Below are positions 8,604-16,526 of a stretch of DNA of 36,396 nucleotides, one piece after another. The notes beneath the pieces are model-generated. The model was not told the origin of the DNA and made no database searches. It saw only the letters and a list, made by a program, of their open reading frames with translations. The DNA is from Bacillota bacterium (GTDB taxonomy: Bacteria > Bacillota > Limnochordia > DTU087). The stretch is taken from the NCBI GenBank assembly GCA_012518905.1, contig JAAYRF010000149.1:1-36396 (forward strand), in the 5' to 3' direction. The stretch's first letter is position 1, and each line of letters opens with the position of its first letter. The translations under genes were made by a program, and so were the position numbers.

Positions 8604-8627
8604 GGTTCCTTTCTGTAGGAAGGAACC
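8604..8627 (+). promoter_or_regulatory. Second hairpin in the pyrH leader
   Basis: GGTTCCTT (8604-8611) pairs with AAGGAACC (8620-8627) around an 8-base loop. The 3' arm contains a purine-rich AGGAAGGAAC that resembles a ribosome site but is ~35 bases from the pyrH start, so it is unlikely to serve that gene. It may be part of a leader controlling pyrH. Confidence 0.4.
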
Positions 8628-8661
8628 TAATGGCCGAGGGCGAAATAGTAGGGGGATGGAG

Positions 8662-9405
8662 ATGGTTAAGCCAAAATATAAGCGGATTGTTCTAAAACTG
8701 AGTGGAGAGGCACTCGCCGGTGAAAAGGGCTTTGGAGTAGACTTGGGAGTAGTCAAGGCTATTGGCCAATCAATCGCCGATATCGTCCGACTCGGCGTAG
8801 AGGTAGCCACCGTTGTTGGAGGCGGTAACATCTGGCGGGGGGCTGTGGCCAGCGCTCAGGGCATGGACCGAGCTACGGCCGATTACATGGGAATGCTGGC
8901 AACGGTAATCAACTCTCTGGCGTTTCAAGACTCACTGGAGCGGTTGGGTGTGGAGACACGGGTTATGACCGCCATTGAGATGCGGGAGATAGCAGAGCCA
9001 TATATTCGCCGGCGAGCCATGCGACACTTGGAAAAGGGCAGAGTCGTTATTTTTGCCTCGGGAACTGGCAATCCGTATTTCTCCACTGATACCACAGCGG
9101 CGCTAAGAGCAGCGGAGATCGAAGCCGAAGTGATCTTAATGGCCAAGCGAGGGGTGGACGGGGTCTATGATGATGACCCTCGCATTAATGCCGATGCCCG
9201 TCGATTTGATAGCCTTGATTATATTGAAGTTCTGCAGAGGGGTCTGCGGGTAATGGATTCCACTGCTACGTCTCTGTGCATGGACAATGAGATTCCTATC
9301 ATAATATTTGACATTGCTGAACAAGACAGCATACTTAGAGTCGTATATGGTGAGAGTATCGGAACCATCGTGGGAGGGAAGCAGAGTGACAAAGGAAGTA
9401 CTTAA
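8662..9405 (+). CDS. pyrH: UMP kinase
   Basis: PyrH phosphorylates UMP to UDP with ATP in pyrimidine nucleotide synthesis; the bacterial enzyme belongs to the amino-acid-kinase fold and is a hexamer. Visible motifs are the phosphate-binding [20 protein letters not shown] at the N-terminus, [10 protein letters not shown], and the nucleotide-binding [20 protein letters not shown] with [10 protein letters not shown]. The frame stays open upstream to 8584, but the homologous part starts at [15 protein letters not shown], so the ATG at 8662 (247 aa, GGGGGA just upstream) is preferred; an ATG at 8656 is also possible. The gene end overlaps the frr start by 20 bases. Confidence 0.96.
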   Translation: MVKPKYKRIVLKLSGEALAGEKGFGVDLGVVKAIGQSIADIVRLGVEVATVVGGGNIWRGAVASAQGMDRATADYMGMLATVINSLAFQDSLERLGVETRVMTAIEMREIAEPYIRRRAMRHLEKGRVVIFASGTGNPYFSTDTTAALRAAEIEAEVILMAKRGVDGVYDDDPRINADARRFDSLDYIEVLQRGLRVMDSTATSLCMDNEIPIIIFDIAEQDSILRVVYGESIGTIVGGKQSDKGST

Positions 9406-9943
9406 AGATGCCGAACGCAAGATGCAGGGAGTCATCGAGGCAACCAAGTACGATTTTTCCACTGTCAGGACTGGAAGAGCCAATCCAGCATTGCTTGATC
9501 GTATCCAAGTTGAGTACTACGGCACATTGACTCCCCTAAATCAGATGGCAAACATATCGGTACCCGAGGCCCGGCTGCTGTTGATTCAGCCGTGGGACAA
9601 GAATGTGGTCAAGGACATTGAAAGAGCTATTTTGAAATCGGACCTAGGCCTAACTCCAAACTCTGATGGTTCGGTCATCCGAATTCCTATTCCGCCTTTG
9701 ACAGAGGAGCGCCGCAAAGACCTAGTGCGCTTGGTCCGCAAAGGTGCTGAGGATAATCGGATTGGCATTCGCAACATTCGGCGGGATGCCAACGAGAGCT
9801 TGCGGACGCTTGAGAAAGATGGTACCATCTCCGAAGATGAGAGACATCGAGCGGAAGATCAAGTACAACAGCTGACAGACAAGTACATTGAGAAGATTAA
9901 CGAACTTCTAGAAGCCAAAGAGAACGAAATAATGGAGGTATGA
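9386..9943 (+). CDS. frr: Ribosome recycling factor
   Basis: RRF, together with EF-G, splits the post-termination ribosome. The 185-aa product has the family length and pattern: an N-terminal helix with [20 protein letters not shown], the conserved [13 protein letters not shown], then [20 protein letters not shown], ending in a long helical arm. The GTG at 9386 is chosen because the family starts at about [10 protein letters not shown] and GGGAGGG lies ~8 bases upstream; the frame is open further upstream only as a shadow of pyrH. It overlaps pyrH by 20 bases, suggesting coupling. The TGA stop is in the same frame as the small gene that follows. Confidence 0.97.
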   Translation: MTKEVLKDAERKMQGVIEATKYDFSTVRTGRANPALLDRIQVEYYGTLTPLNQMANISVPEARLLLIQPWDKNVVKDIERAILKSDLGLTPNSDGSVIRIPIPPLTEERRKDLVRLVRKGAEDNRIGIRNIRRDANESLRTLEKDGTISEDERHRAEDQVQQLTDKYIEKINELLEAKENEIMEV

Positions 9944-9964
9944 CACATCACAGAGCAACAAGGT

Positions 9965-10201
9965 GTGCCCAGCATGAAGACTGCGGAGGACGGTTTTCCG
10001 TCTGTTCACGAGATCCTCGGGCTAAAGTGGGATGAGGTGGTTTTGCGTTGGCCAGTGCTTGTAGATCACGTTAGCACAATGCTGACAGCGCCATTGCCTT
10101 CTGCCCGAGCTGGTTCACCCGGTCCATGGCGGGTTGTCGACGTCAGAATGCTGGACCTCAGTAGTCGCTGGCAAGTTGTTCTGGCCCGGGAGTACTGGTA
10201 G
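9965..10201 (+). CDS. Small hypothetical protein between frr and uppS
   Basis: This 78-aa protein (MPSMKTAEDGFPSVHEILGL ...) has no motif I recognise; the first half (VHEILGLKWDEVVLRWPVLV) is helical and amphipathic, the second half contains WRVVDVRMLDL and may be beta-rich. There is no membrane segment. The GTG used here has no good ribosome site. GGAGGT (9934-9939), at the end of frr, is instead correctly spaced from an in-frame ATC at 9947, which would give the natural-looking N-terminus M-TEQQGVPS. It sits directly before a strong terminator, so it would be the last gene of the rpsB-to-frr unit. Whether it is translated is uncertain. Confidence 0.5.
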   Translation: MPSMKTAEDGFPSVHEILGLKWDEVVLRWPVLVDHVSTMLTAPLPSARAGSPGPWRVVDVRMLDLSSRWQVVLAREYW

Positions 10202-10242
10202 CTCCTGCCAGGCTTGCCTTGATAACGACTGCGGGCACGGCA

Positions 10243-10273
10243 ACCCCCTCGAGAGCAGAGGGGGTGCTTTTTT
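10243..10273 (+). terminator. Rho-independent terminator
   Basis: ACCCCCTC (10243-10250), a 7-base loop and GAGGGGGT (10258-10265) form a GC-rich stem, extended by GC/GC across a bulge, followed by GC and six T (10268-10273). This is the clearest intrinsic terminator in the window. It ends the rpsB-tsf-pyrH-frr block, or acts as an attenuator for uppS, since I see no convincing promoter between it and uppS. Confidence 0.85.
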
Positions 10274-10303
10274 GAGAATGCAGGTGAAAGGGTAGACGTA
10301 GAA

Positions 10304-11101
10304 TTGTGGATAGATAGACTATTGCCTTGGCTAGGGCGTAAAGCAGCGAACATCCATATGGTACAGGAAAACCTCGGCACCGCCTCTATTCCTGCACCGG
10401 AGCGATTACCGGTGCATGTAGCCATTATCATGGACGGTAACGGACGGTGGGCGGAGGCCAGAGGGCTACCTCGCTCTGTCGGCCACAGGCAAGGCACTGA
10501 ATCTCTTAAGGAGATAGTGAAGGCCTGTGGGGAGTGGGGTATTCCCATTCTAACTGTCTACGCTTTTTCTACCGAGAACTGGCGCCGCCCCCAGGAGGAA
10601 GTTGATTTTCTCATGGACCTCTTGGCAGAGGTGCTCCGGAACGAGCTGGAGACTTTGCATAAGGAAGGGGTGCGGATCGTACCTATAGGCAGGTTGGACG
10701 ATCTACCGAAGCAGGTAAGATCAAAAGTAGATGAAGCAGCCCGGTTGACGGCCGACAACTTGTCCCTAAAACTGAATATGGCCATTAGCTATGGAGGTCG
10801 TCTGGAGATTGTTGATGCTGTCCAAAAGCTTCTGACTAAAGCCGCCACCGGCGAGCCAGTCATTGCCGATGAAGAACTACTATCTCAATGTCTATATACC
10901 GCCGGGGATCCGGACCCGGATCTAATCATCCGCACCGGTGGAGAACGCCGCCTAAGCAATTTCCTGCTGTGGCAAAGTGCCTATGCTGAGCTGTATTTCT
11001 CCGATGTCATGTGGCCGGATTTCACCCCCGACCATTTGCGACAGGCTTTGGTGGAGTACGGGAAGAGAGATCGTAGATTTGGTGGGATACGGAGAAAGTA
11101 A
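10304..11101 (+). CDS. uppS: Undecaprenyl diphosphate synthase (cis-prenyltransferase)
   Basis: UppS adds isopentenyl units in cis to farnesyl diphosphate to give the C55 lipid carrier of cell-wall synthesis. Signature motifs are present: HVAIIMDGNGRWAEARGLPR with the catalytic Asp, VYAFSTENWRRP, and the C-terminal RTGGERRLSNFLLWQSAYAE with PDFTPDHL. The 265-aa product includes ~35 residues before the catalytic motif; the TTG at 10304 with AAAGGGT upstream is used, while an ATG at 10358 would still keep the whole domain. It begins 30 bases after a terminator, so it either reads through or has an unseen promoter. cdsA follows after 19 bases. Confidence 0.96.
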   Translation: MWIDRLLPWLGRKAANIHMVQENLGTASIPAPERLPVHVAIIMDGNGRWAEARGLPRSVGHRQGTESLKEIVKACGEWGIPILTVYAFSTENWRRPQEEVDFLMDLLAEVLRNELETLHKEGVRIVPIGRLDDLPKQVRSKVDEAARLTADNLSLKLNMAISYGGRLEIVDAVQKLLTKAATGEPVIADEELLSQCLYTAGDPDPDLIIRTGGERRLSNFLLWQSAYAELYFSDVMWPDFTPDHLRQALVEYGKRDRRFGGIRRK

Positions 11102-11120
11102 CGGAAAGGGACTAAGGCAT

Positions 11121-11909
11121 ATGTCTTCCTTAACGAAGAGAATATTGACTGCACTAGTGTTTATTCCCATAGTGCTTTGGTGCCTCTGGAGGGGCGGGTG
11201 GGCCTTTTTCGCTTTGACTTTGACGGTAAGTCTCGTTGCCATATTTGAGCTGCAAGAGATGCTGGATTCTATGAAAGAGCCCGTCTTCAGACCGCTGCTA
11301 TATGTAGCTAGCGTATGTCTCCTCGGAGCAATCCATTTGCATGGAGAGCTATGGGTTTCCCCAGTAATGTGTGCCGCTTTCCTGGCGGTGGCCATAGGTG
11401 AGCTCGTTTCTCCATTGGCCCAACCCTTCCGTCGGGGAGGGCTTATGCTATTGTCTCTATTCTATGGAGCTTTTCTACCGAGTCACTTTCTGCTGCTCCG
11501 TCGCCACCCCCAAGGATTAGCATACGTGCTTTTGGTATTGCTGGGGACTTGGGCTGCAGATACTGGGGCGTATTTTGTCGGAATGCGATGGGGTAAACAC
11601 AAACTAGCCCCTCGCATTAGTCCCAACAAATCAGTGGAAGGCGCATTAGGTGGGCTTGTAGCAGCGGCTTTGGTGACAGGCTATCTCGATAGTCGGTTGC
11701 AGATAGGGCTTGTTCCCGGTTGGATCTTGGGCCTACTTATTGCGCTGGCCGCTATGACAGGAGATCTTTTCGAGTCAGCCTTGAAACGGGAAGCAGGAGT
11801 CAAGGATTCCGGATGGATTCTACCTGGTCACGGAGGAGTGCTGGACCGCATCGATAGTCTTCTCTTTGCTGCTCCTGCCATCTACTACTTGGTCCGATGG
11901 CTGGGATAG
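11121..11909 (+). CDS. cdsA: Phosphatidate cytidylyltransferase (CDP-diglyceride synthase)
   Basis: CdsA makes CDP-diacylglycerol from phosphatidic acid and CTP, the branch point to all phospholipids. It is an integral membrane protein with about eight hydrophobic segments. The C-terminal family signature is intact: SALKREAGVKDSGWILPGHG followed by GVLDRIDS, which carries the catalytic Asp/Lys and metal-binding residues. ISPNKSVEGALGG is another conserved stretch. The frame is open to 10977 but overlaps uppS; the ATG at 11121 (262 aa, MSSLTKRILTALVFIPIVLW) has the right family start and GGAAAGGG upstream. It lies between uppS and a permease gene. Confidence 0.95.
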   Translation: MSSLTKRILTALVFIPIVLWCLWRGGWAFFALTLTVSLVAIFELQEMLDSMKEPVFRPLLYVASVCLLGAIHLHGELWVSPVMCAAFLAVAIGELVSPLAQPFRRGGLMLLSLFYGAFLPSHFLLLRRHPQGLAYVLLVLLGTWAADTGAYFVGMRWGKHKLAPRISPNKSVEGALGGLVAAALVTGYLDSRLQIGLVPGWILGLLIALAAMTGDLFESALKREAGVKDSGWILPGHGGVLDRIDSLLFAAPAIYYLVRWLG

Positions 11910-11996
11910 CAGGTGCTAGCAGGTTGGATCTGGGAATATATTCAGTGACAGGCCTCAGCCGATTAGCTAGTTAGTTTGCAGGGAAGTGATAGCAGT

Positions 11997-13046
11997 ATGG
12001 AGCGGCGTCTGAAGATAGTCTTGGCAGCTTTGGCGGTAGTAGCCTTAGTGTTTATCGGAACCAAGTATCTTTTGGAATACTGTGGTCCCTTCATGTTGGC
12101 GATCCTCATCGCCGCAGTTATTGACCCTTTCGTTAACTTGCTGGAAGGGCGCTTGAAGCTCTCTAGGGGATGGGCTACCCTCATTGTTCTGCTCTTCTTT
12201 CTTGCCTTGGTAATCCTATTGCTTACAATCATGGTGACCAATCTGACGGCTGAGCTTACCCACTTAGTATCACTGTTGCCTAGATACCGGAGTCATTGGG
12301 AGGCGTGGATCAGCGATCTGATTGTCTGGTTGGAGCATCTTTATGTCGCAATCTTCGAGCAGATTCCAACCCCCATGGTAGAGATCGTGCGGCTGGATTT
12401 CGATCGAGTAGTTGACACGATTCGTATGCTAACCGCTCGTTTTTTGGGAAGTCTAAGTCGGTTGCCAGCTTTCATGTTTACTCTAATAATCGCCAGTATT
12501 GCCACCTTCTTCATTAGTCGAGATCGGCGCTTATTCACCTCATTCTTCATGGGGCTGGTCCCAAAACGCTGGCGACCTCAGGCTGAGCACATCAAGAGCG
12601 AGGTGGCCAACGGCATTTTCGGCGTCTTCCGGTCACAACTGATGCTGATCTCCCTATCCGGTTCTCTGGCGGTGATCGGGCTGACTGCCCTTCGGATCCG
12701 ATATGCATGGCTCTTGGGACTATTGGTAGCTATTTTGGATTTCATTCCCATGACTGGACCGAGCGCTGTTTTCGTCCCCCTGGTTTTCTACCACATAATC
12801 ATTGGCAATATCGCTTACGCAGCTTGGCTGACCATTATATTGGGAATTATCCTCGTCACTCGGCGGTTAGCTGAGCCCCGGATCATGGGAGCCCAGTTGG
12901 GGCTACACCCTCTTACTTCATTGATGGCCATCTACCTAGGGGTTCAGTTCTTGGGTGTAAGCGGCTTCATCTTAGGGCCCATTGTAATGGTGGTTTTAAA
13001 GGCAATCATGGTAGTAATCTTTATTCCAGCGTGGAGTGAAGATTAG
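11997..13046 (+). CDS. AI-2E family transporter (YtvI/PerM-like permease)
   Basis: The 349-aa product has about eight membrane segments and the features of the AI-2E/PerM superfamily: an N-terminal hairpin with LEYCGPFMLAILIAAVIDPF, a long soluble stretch in the middle (about 95-160) and the conserved C-terminal loops ILDFIPMTGPSAVFVP and YLGVQFLGVSGFILGPIVMV. Members include the quorum-signal exporter TqsA, Na+/H+ antiporters and the B. subtilis sporulation protein YtvI, so the substrate cannot be told from sequence. The ATG at 11997 has GGGAAGTGA upstream; a TTG at 11976 is an alternative. Its place between cdsA and dxr is unusual: these are adjacent in B. subtilis. Confidence 0.85.
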   Translation: MERRLKIVLAALAVVALVFIGTKYLLEYCGPFMLAILIAAVIDPFVNLLEGRLKLSRGWATLIVLLFFLALVILLLTIMVTNLTAELTHLVSLLPRYRSHWEAWISDLIVWLEHLYVAIFEQIPTPMVEIVRLDFDRVVDTIRMLTARFLGSLSRLPAFMFTLIIASIATFFISRDRRLFTSFFMGLVPKRWRPQAEHIKSEVANGIFGVFRSQLMLISLSGSLAVIGLTALRIRYAWLLGLLVAILDFIPMTGPSAVFVPLVFYHIIIGNIAYAAWLTIILGIILVTRRLAEPRIMGAQLGLHPLTSLMAIYLGVQFLGVSGFILGPIVMVVLKAIMVVIFIPAWSED

Positions 13047-13066
13047 ATTAGTGAGGTGGATGATTA

Positions 13067-14224
13067 GTGCTGGGAGTGGTGATTCTTGGATCCACTGGAT
13101 CCATTGGTACGCAGACTCTGGATGTCATCATGAGCATGCCAGAGCGTTTTCAGGTAGTGGGTTTGGCGGCAGGGAGCAATGTTGACCGTTTGGAAAGGCA
13201 AATCAGGGAGTTCAAGCCAACCGTTGCTAGTTTGGCGGATACCGCGGCCGCCAACCGGTTGGGCAGTAGGGGACTAGAAGGAACGACAATCCTATCAGGA
13301 CAACGGGGAATCCTTGAAATGGTCCAAAGGGACGATGTCGATATCGTTCTGAATGCTATAGTAGGTGCAGAAGGCATACGGCCTACCCTCGCGGCGATTG
13401 AAGCCGGTAAGGATATAGCTTTAGCTAACAAGGAGACACTAGTGGCAGCTGGCAGTGTCATCATGGCGGCGGTGGATAGATATGGGGTGCGACTACTACC
13501 GGTGGACAGCGAACACAGCGCGATTTTCCAGTGTCTGCAGGGTGCCAATGACAAGCATCTGCATAAGATCATTTTGACTGCCTCCGGAGGCCCATTCCGC
13601 CAAAGCAGTCTAGAAAAGTTGCGACAGGTCTCCGTAAGCGAGGCTTTAAACCACCCTACGTGGGACATGGGAGGTAAGATTACCATCGATTCCGCAACCC
13701 TGATGAATAAGGGCCTGGAAGTTATCGAAGCCCATTGGCTTTTTGGTGTACCCGGCGAGCAAATCGATGTGGTAGTCCACCCACAAAGCATCATTCACTC
13801 CCTTGTGGAGCTTACCGATGGCAGCGTGTTGGCTCAGCTTGGCGTGGCAGATATGCGTCTTCCAATTCAGTACGCACTCACCTATCCAGAAAGGCTGCCT
13901 TCGTCGGTGGCTCCTTTGGACTTGGCAACCATTGGCAAACTGGAATTTGAAGCACCGGATACAAAGAGGTTTCCGTGTCTAGAGCTGGCGTATGACGCTC
14001 TAAAGATGGGGGGAACCTATCCCACTGTCTTGAATGCATCTAATGAGGTAGCTGTTGAAGCCTTTGTCAATGGTGAAATAGGTTTTCTGGATATTCCTCG
14101 GTTAGTGAGGGATGCCCTTGATAACCATCAAGGGGTGTCTAGTCCGAGTATTCACGAAATTCTGGCGGCAGATGCAGCTGTCCGAAGGGACTGCGCCACC
14201 TATCTAAGGCAACGACGTAGCTGA
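13067..14224 (+). CDS. dxr: 1-deoxy-D-xylulose 5-phosphate reductoisomerase
   Basis: Dxr converts DXP to 2-C-methylerythritol 4-phosphate with NADPH, the first committed step of the MEP isoprenoid pathway. The N-terminal Rossmann motif is LGSTGSIGTQTLDVI; the metal-binding DSEHSAIFQ, the flexible-loop region SGGPFR and NHPTWDMGGKITIDSATLMN are intact, followed by GLEVIEAHWLF and the C-terminal helical domain. The 385-aa length is normal. It starts with GTG, with GAGGTGG seven bases upstream. rseP follows after four bases, and ispG of the same pathway is two genes on, so the cell makes its undecaprenyl precursors by the MEP route. Confidence 0.97.
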   Translation: MLGVVILGSTGSIGTQTLDVIMSMPERFQVVGLAAGSNVDRLERQIREFKPTVASLADTAAANRLGSRGLEGTTILSGQRGILEMVQRDDVDIVLNAIVGAEGIRPTLAAIEAGKDIALANKETLVAAGSVIMAAVDRYGVRLLPVDSEHSAIFQCLQGANDKHLHKIILTASGGPFRQSSLEKLRQVSVSEALNHPTWDMGGKITIDSATLMNKGLEVIEAHWLFGVPGEQIDVVVHPQSIIHSLVELTDGSVLAQLGVADMRLPIQYALTYPERLPSSVAPLDLATIGKLEFEAPDTKRFPCLELAYDALKMGGTYPTVLNASNEVAVEAFVNGEIGFLDIPRLVRDALDNHQGVSSPSIHEILAADAAVRRDCATYLRQRRS

Positions 14225-14228
14225 GAGG

Positions 14229-15269
14229 ATGATCAGTTTGAATCTTTTCATAGCCTTCGTAATCGTCCTTGGGCCCACGATTTTCTTCCACGAGCTGGGC
14301 CACTTTCTGGTAGCTAAGGCTGTCGGGGTGAGGGTGCACGAGTTTTCCTTGGGTTTTGGCCCTACCCTTTGGAATAAAAAGAAAGGGGATACGGTGTATT
14401 CTGTTCGGGGCCTGCCTCTAGGTGGATTTGTCAAGCTGGCAGGTATGGACTTGCCCGAAGATGAGGCTGATATTGTAGATGATAGTGATGCTGCGAGTTT
14501 CAACAGCAAATCCTTAGGGCAACGGTTAGCAGTAATTGCCGCTGGACCCGTTATGAACCTGATTCTGGCTACGGTCTTATTTGCACTATACATGGGACTG
14601 GTAGTTATTCCACCTACTGTGCAGGGGGTAGAGCCGGGTTCTCCGGCGGAAATAGCAGGTCTTCTGCCAGGCGATGAAATCACCCATGTAGCAGGGCAAG
14701 AGATCGATTCGGTACAAGATATCAATCGAATAGTAGGAGCCTATCTGGATCAGGAGATTAGTGTGGCTGTTGCCCGAGACGGCAGATCTAAGCAGTTGGT
14801 CATTGTGCCTAGACTAGATCCTAAGCTGGGCCGGGCGCGGCTGGGCGTGACTATGGTTGAGAAGCCTAGGGAATCATTGGGTCGGGCAGTGATTCTAGGC
14901 ATTGAAAGAACCTATGTGATCTCGAGAGACATTATTGCCTCGATTGTGCGAATGGTCACTGGGCGCATGGAGCCGGATATTGCTGGCCCAATTGGGATTT
15001 TCCAGTTGGTGGGGGAATCGGCCAATCGTGGCTTCTTCTTCGTACTGTTCATCGCTGGCATCTTAAGTGTCAATTTGGGCTTGTTTAACTTCTTACCCAT
15101 CCCAGTTTTGGACGGTGGCTGGCTCTTGCTACTCATTTGGGAGGCTATACGAGGTCGTCCCTTGGAGCCTGAGCAAAGAGGCCTAGTCCAGTTCATAGGT
15201 CTAGGTTTTCTCTTGCTCTTGATGCTGTTTGCGACATATAAAGATCTGCTGCGCTTAGACATTCTCTAG
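14229..15269 (+). CDS. rseP: Site-2 protease RseP/RasP
   Basis: This is an intramembrane zinc metalloprotease that cleaves anti-sigma factors and remnant signal peptides. The zinc motif FFHELGHFLVAKAVGV is in the first membrane segment; the beta-loop YSVRGLPLGGFVKLAGMD follows. One PDZ domain occupies about residues 130-205 (GVEPGSPAEIAGLLPGDEIT). The second catalytic motif, NFLPIPVLDGGWLLLLIWEA, lies in a C-terminal membrane segment. The 346-aa length matches the single-PDZ Gram-positive form. The ATG at 14229 abuts GAGAGG; a TTG at 14238 has better spacing and would trim three residues. Position between dxr and ispG is usual for the group. Confidence 0.96.
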   Translation: MISLNLFIAFVIVLGPTIFFHELGHFLVAKAVGVRVHEFSLGFGPTLWNKKKGDTVYSVRGLPLGGFVKLAGMDLPEDEADIVDDSDAASFNSKSLGQRLAVIAAGPVMNLILATVLFALYMGLVVIPPTVQGVEPGSPAEIAGLLPGDEITHVAGQEIDSVQDINRIVGAYLDQEISVAVARDGRSKQLVIVPRLDPKLGRARLGVTMVEKPRESLGRAVILGIERTYVISRDIIASIVRMVTGRMEPDIAGPIGIFQLVGESANRGFFFVLFIAGILSVNLGLFNFLPIPVLDGGWLLLLIWEAIRGRPLEPEQRGLVQFIGLGFLLLLMLFATYKDLLRLDIL

Positions 15270-15306
15270 ATGTCTTCGTGAGCTAGATTTTCGCGAAAGG
15301 GGACCG

Positions 15307-16452
15307 ATGCCGATGTCTAAGGAGCGAGATACTGAAAAAAGCAGAACTTTAATCACTTTGGACCCTAAGGTCACTCTTCGATCCAATACAAGGCCGGTGA
15401 GAGTAAAGGGATTGGCCCTTGGTGGAGGTGCCCCCATCGTTGTGCAATCTATGACAAATACAGATACTGCCGATATAGAATCGACGGTATCTCAGATACA
15501 GAGCTTGACAGATGCTGGCTGCCAGTTGGTAAGAGTCGCTGTTCCCAATGAGCAGGCAGCTTCAGCGTTGGGTGATATTTGCAGAGAAGTCGATGTACCA
15601 TTGGTAGCCGATATCCATTTTGACTATAGATTGGCCATACACGCTGTGCAAGCCGGTATCAATAAGCTCCGGATTAACCCAGGAAATATCGGCGGTCGCG
15701 ATCGAGTAGAAATGGTGGTAGCAGCGGCAAAGGAACACGGGGTACCGATTCGGATTGGGGTAAATGCCGGTTCCTTGGCCCGCCCACTGCTGGAAAAATA
15801 CGGTGGGCGGGTCCCCCAGGCTCTAGTAGAAAGTGCATTAGATCATGTACGTATTTTGGAGGATCTGGGCTTCTACGATATTGTGATCTCCCTTAAGGCA
15901 TCAGATGTGGCCACTACGGTGGAAGCCTATAGACTCATGGCTCGGAGAGTTCAATATCCTTTGCATTTAGGTATCACAGAGGCGGGCACTTATTTTCATG
16001 GTACCATAAAGTCAGCGGTGGGCCTAGGAATTTTGCTGTCCATGGGGCTAGGGGATACTTTGCGGGTATCTTTGACAGGTGATCCTGTCAAGGAAGTAGA
16101 AGTAGCTTATGGAATCTTGCAGGCCCTTGGCCTAAGGCAAGAAGGAGTTGAGATAATCTCCTGCCCTACGTGCGGCCGCTGCCAAATTGATCTGATTAGC
16201 ATAGCTGAAGCAGTGGAAACTCGCCTGCGTCATGTGAAGGTTCCACTTAAGGTGGCGGTTATGGGCTGTGTAGTCAATGGCCCAGGGGAAGCCAAAGATG
16301 CCGATATAGGTATTGCTGGAGGTAGAGACCGAGTTGTCCTTTTTCGCCAAGGAAAGCTGGTGGGTCAGTATCCTGCAGAGGAATCAGTCGATATTTTGGT
16401 AAAAGCTGTAGAGGAATTGGCAAACGAGATATCTAAGTTGCCAGAAGAATAA
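15307..16452 (+). CDS. ispG: 4-hydroxy-3-methylbut-2-enyl diphosphate synthase (flavodoxin)
   Basis: IspG reduces MEcPP to HMBPP, the penultimate step of the MEP pathway, with a [4Fe-4S] cluster. The N-terminal TIM barrel shows VVQSMTNTDTADIESTV, VADIHFDYRLA and KLRINPGNIG. The C-terminal cluster ligands are in ISCPTCGRCQIDL and MGCVVNGPGEAKDADIGIAG. At 381 aa it is the two-domain bacterial form. ATG 15307 follows AAGGGGA closely; ATG 15313, two codons on, is an alternative. It lies 37 bases after rseP and probably ends this transcript, since a promoter precedes proS. Confidence 0.97.
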   Translation: MPMSKERDTEKSRTLITLDPKVTLRSNTRPVRVKGLALGGGAPIVVQSMTNTDTADIESTVSQIQSLTDAGCQLVRVAVPNEQAASALGDICREVDVPLVADIHFDYRLAIHAVQAGINKLRINPGNIGGRDRVEMVVAAAKEHGVPIRIGVNAGSLARPLLEKYGGRVPQALVESALDHVRILEDLGFYDIVISLKASDVATTVEAYRLMARRVQYPLHLGITEAGTYFHGTIKSAVGLGILLSMGLGDTLRVSLTGDPVKEVEVAYGILQALGLRQEGVEIISCPTCGRCQIDLISIAEAVETRLRHVKVPLKVAVMGCVVNGPGEAKDADIGIAGGRDRVVLFRQGKLVGQYPAEESVDILVKAVEELANEISKLPEE

Positions 16453-16471
16453 CTGGAAGCTCTGGCTCTTA

Positions 16472-16501
16472 TTGACAGTGATTTGAACCCTTTGGTACAA
16501 T
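16472..16501 (+). promoter_or_regulatory. SigA-type promoter for proS-GT2-polC
   Basis: TTGACA (16472-16477), a perfect -35 box, is 18 bases from TACAAT (16496-16501), which has the extended TG (TGgTACAAT). Transcription would start near 16508, leaving a ~19-base leader. This rules out the longer proS frame beginning at 16500, because that ATG overlaps the -10 box. Confidence 0.8.
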
Positions 16502-16526
16502 GGGTTTGATTTTCGGGGGTGCTGTA

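Noticed and set aside
8584-8661. Longer pyrH start at 8584
   Set aside because: It would place two leader hairpins in the coding region, and the extra residues do not resemble UMP kinase.
9386-10201. TGA readthrough joining frr and the following frame, which are in phase
   Set aside because: RRF is full-length at the TGA, no selenocysteine element was seen, and the phase agreement has a one-in-three chance.
13150-13794. 214-codon minus-strand frame inside dxr
   Set aside because: Opposite a well-conserved Dxr with no recognisable protein features.
16500-16526. Longer proS start at ATG 16500
   Set aside because: The ATG overlaps the predicted -10 box, and the family N-terminus begins at 16527.
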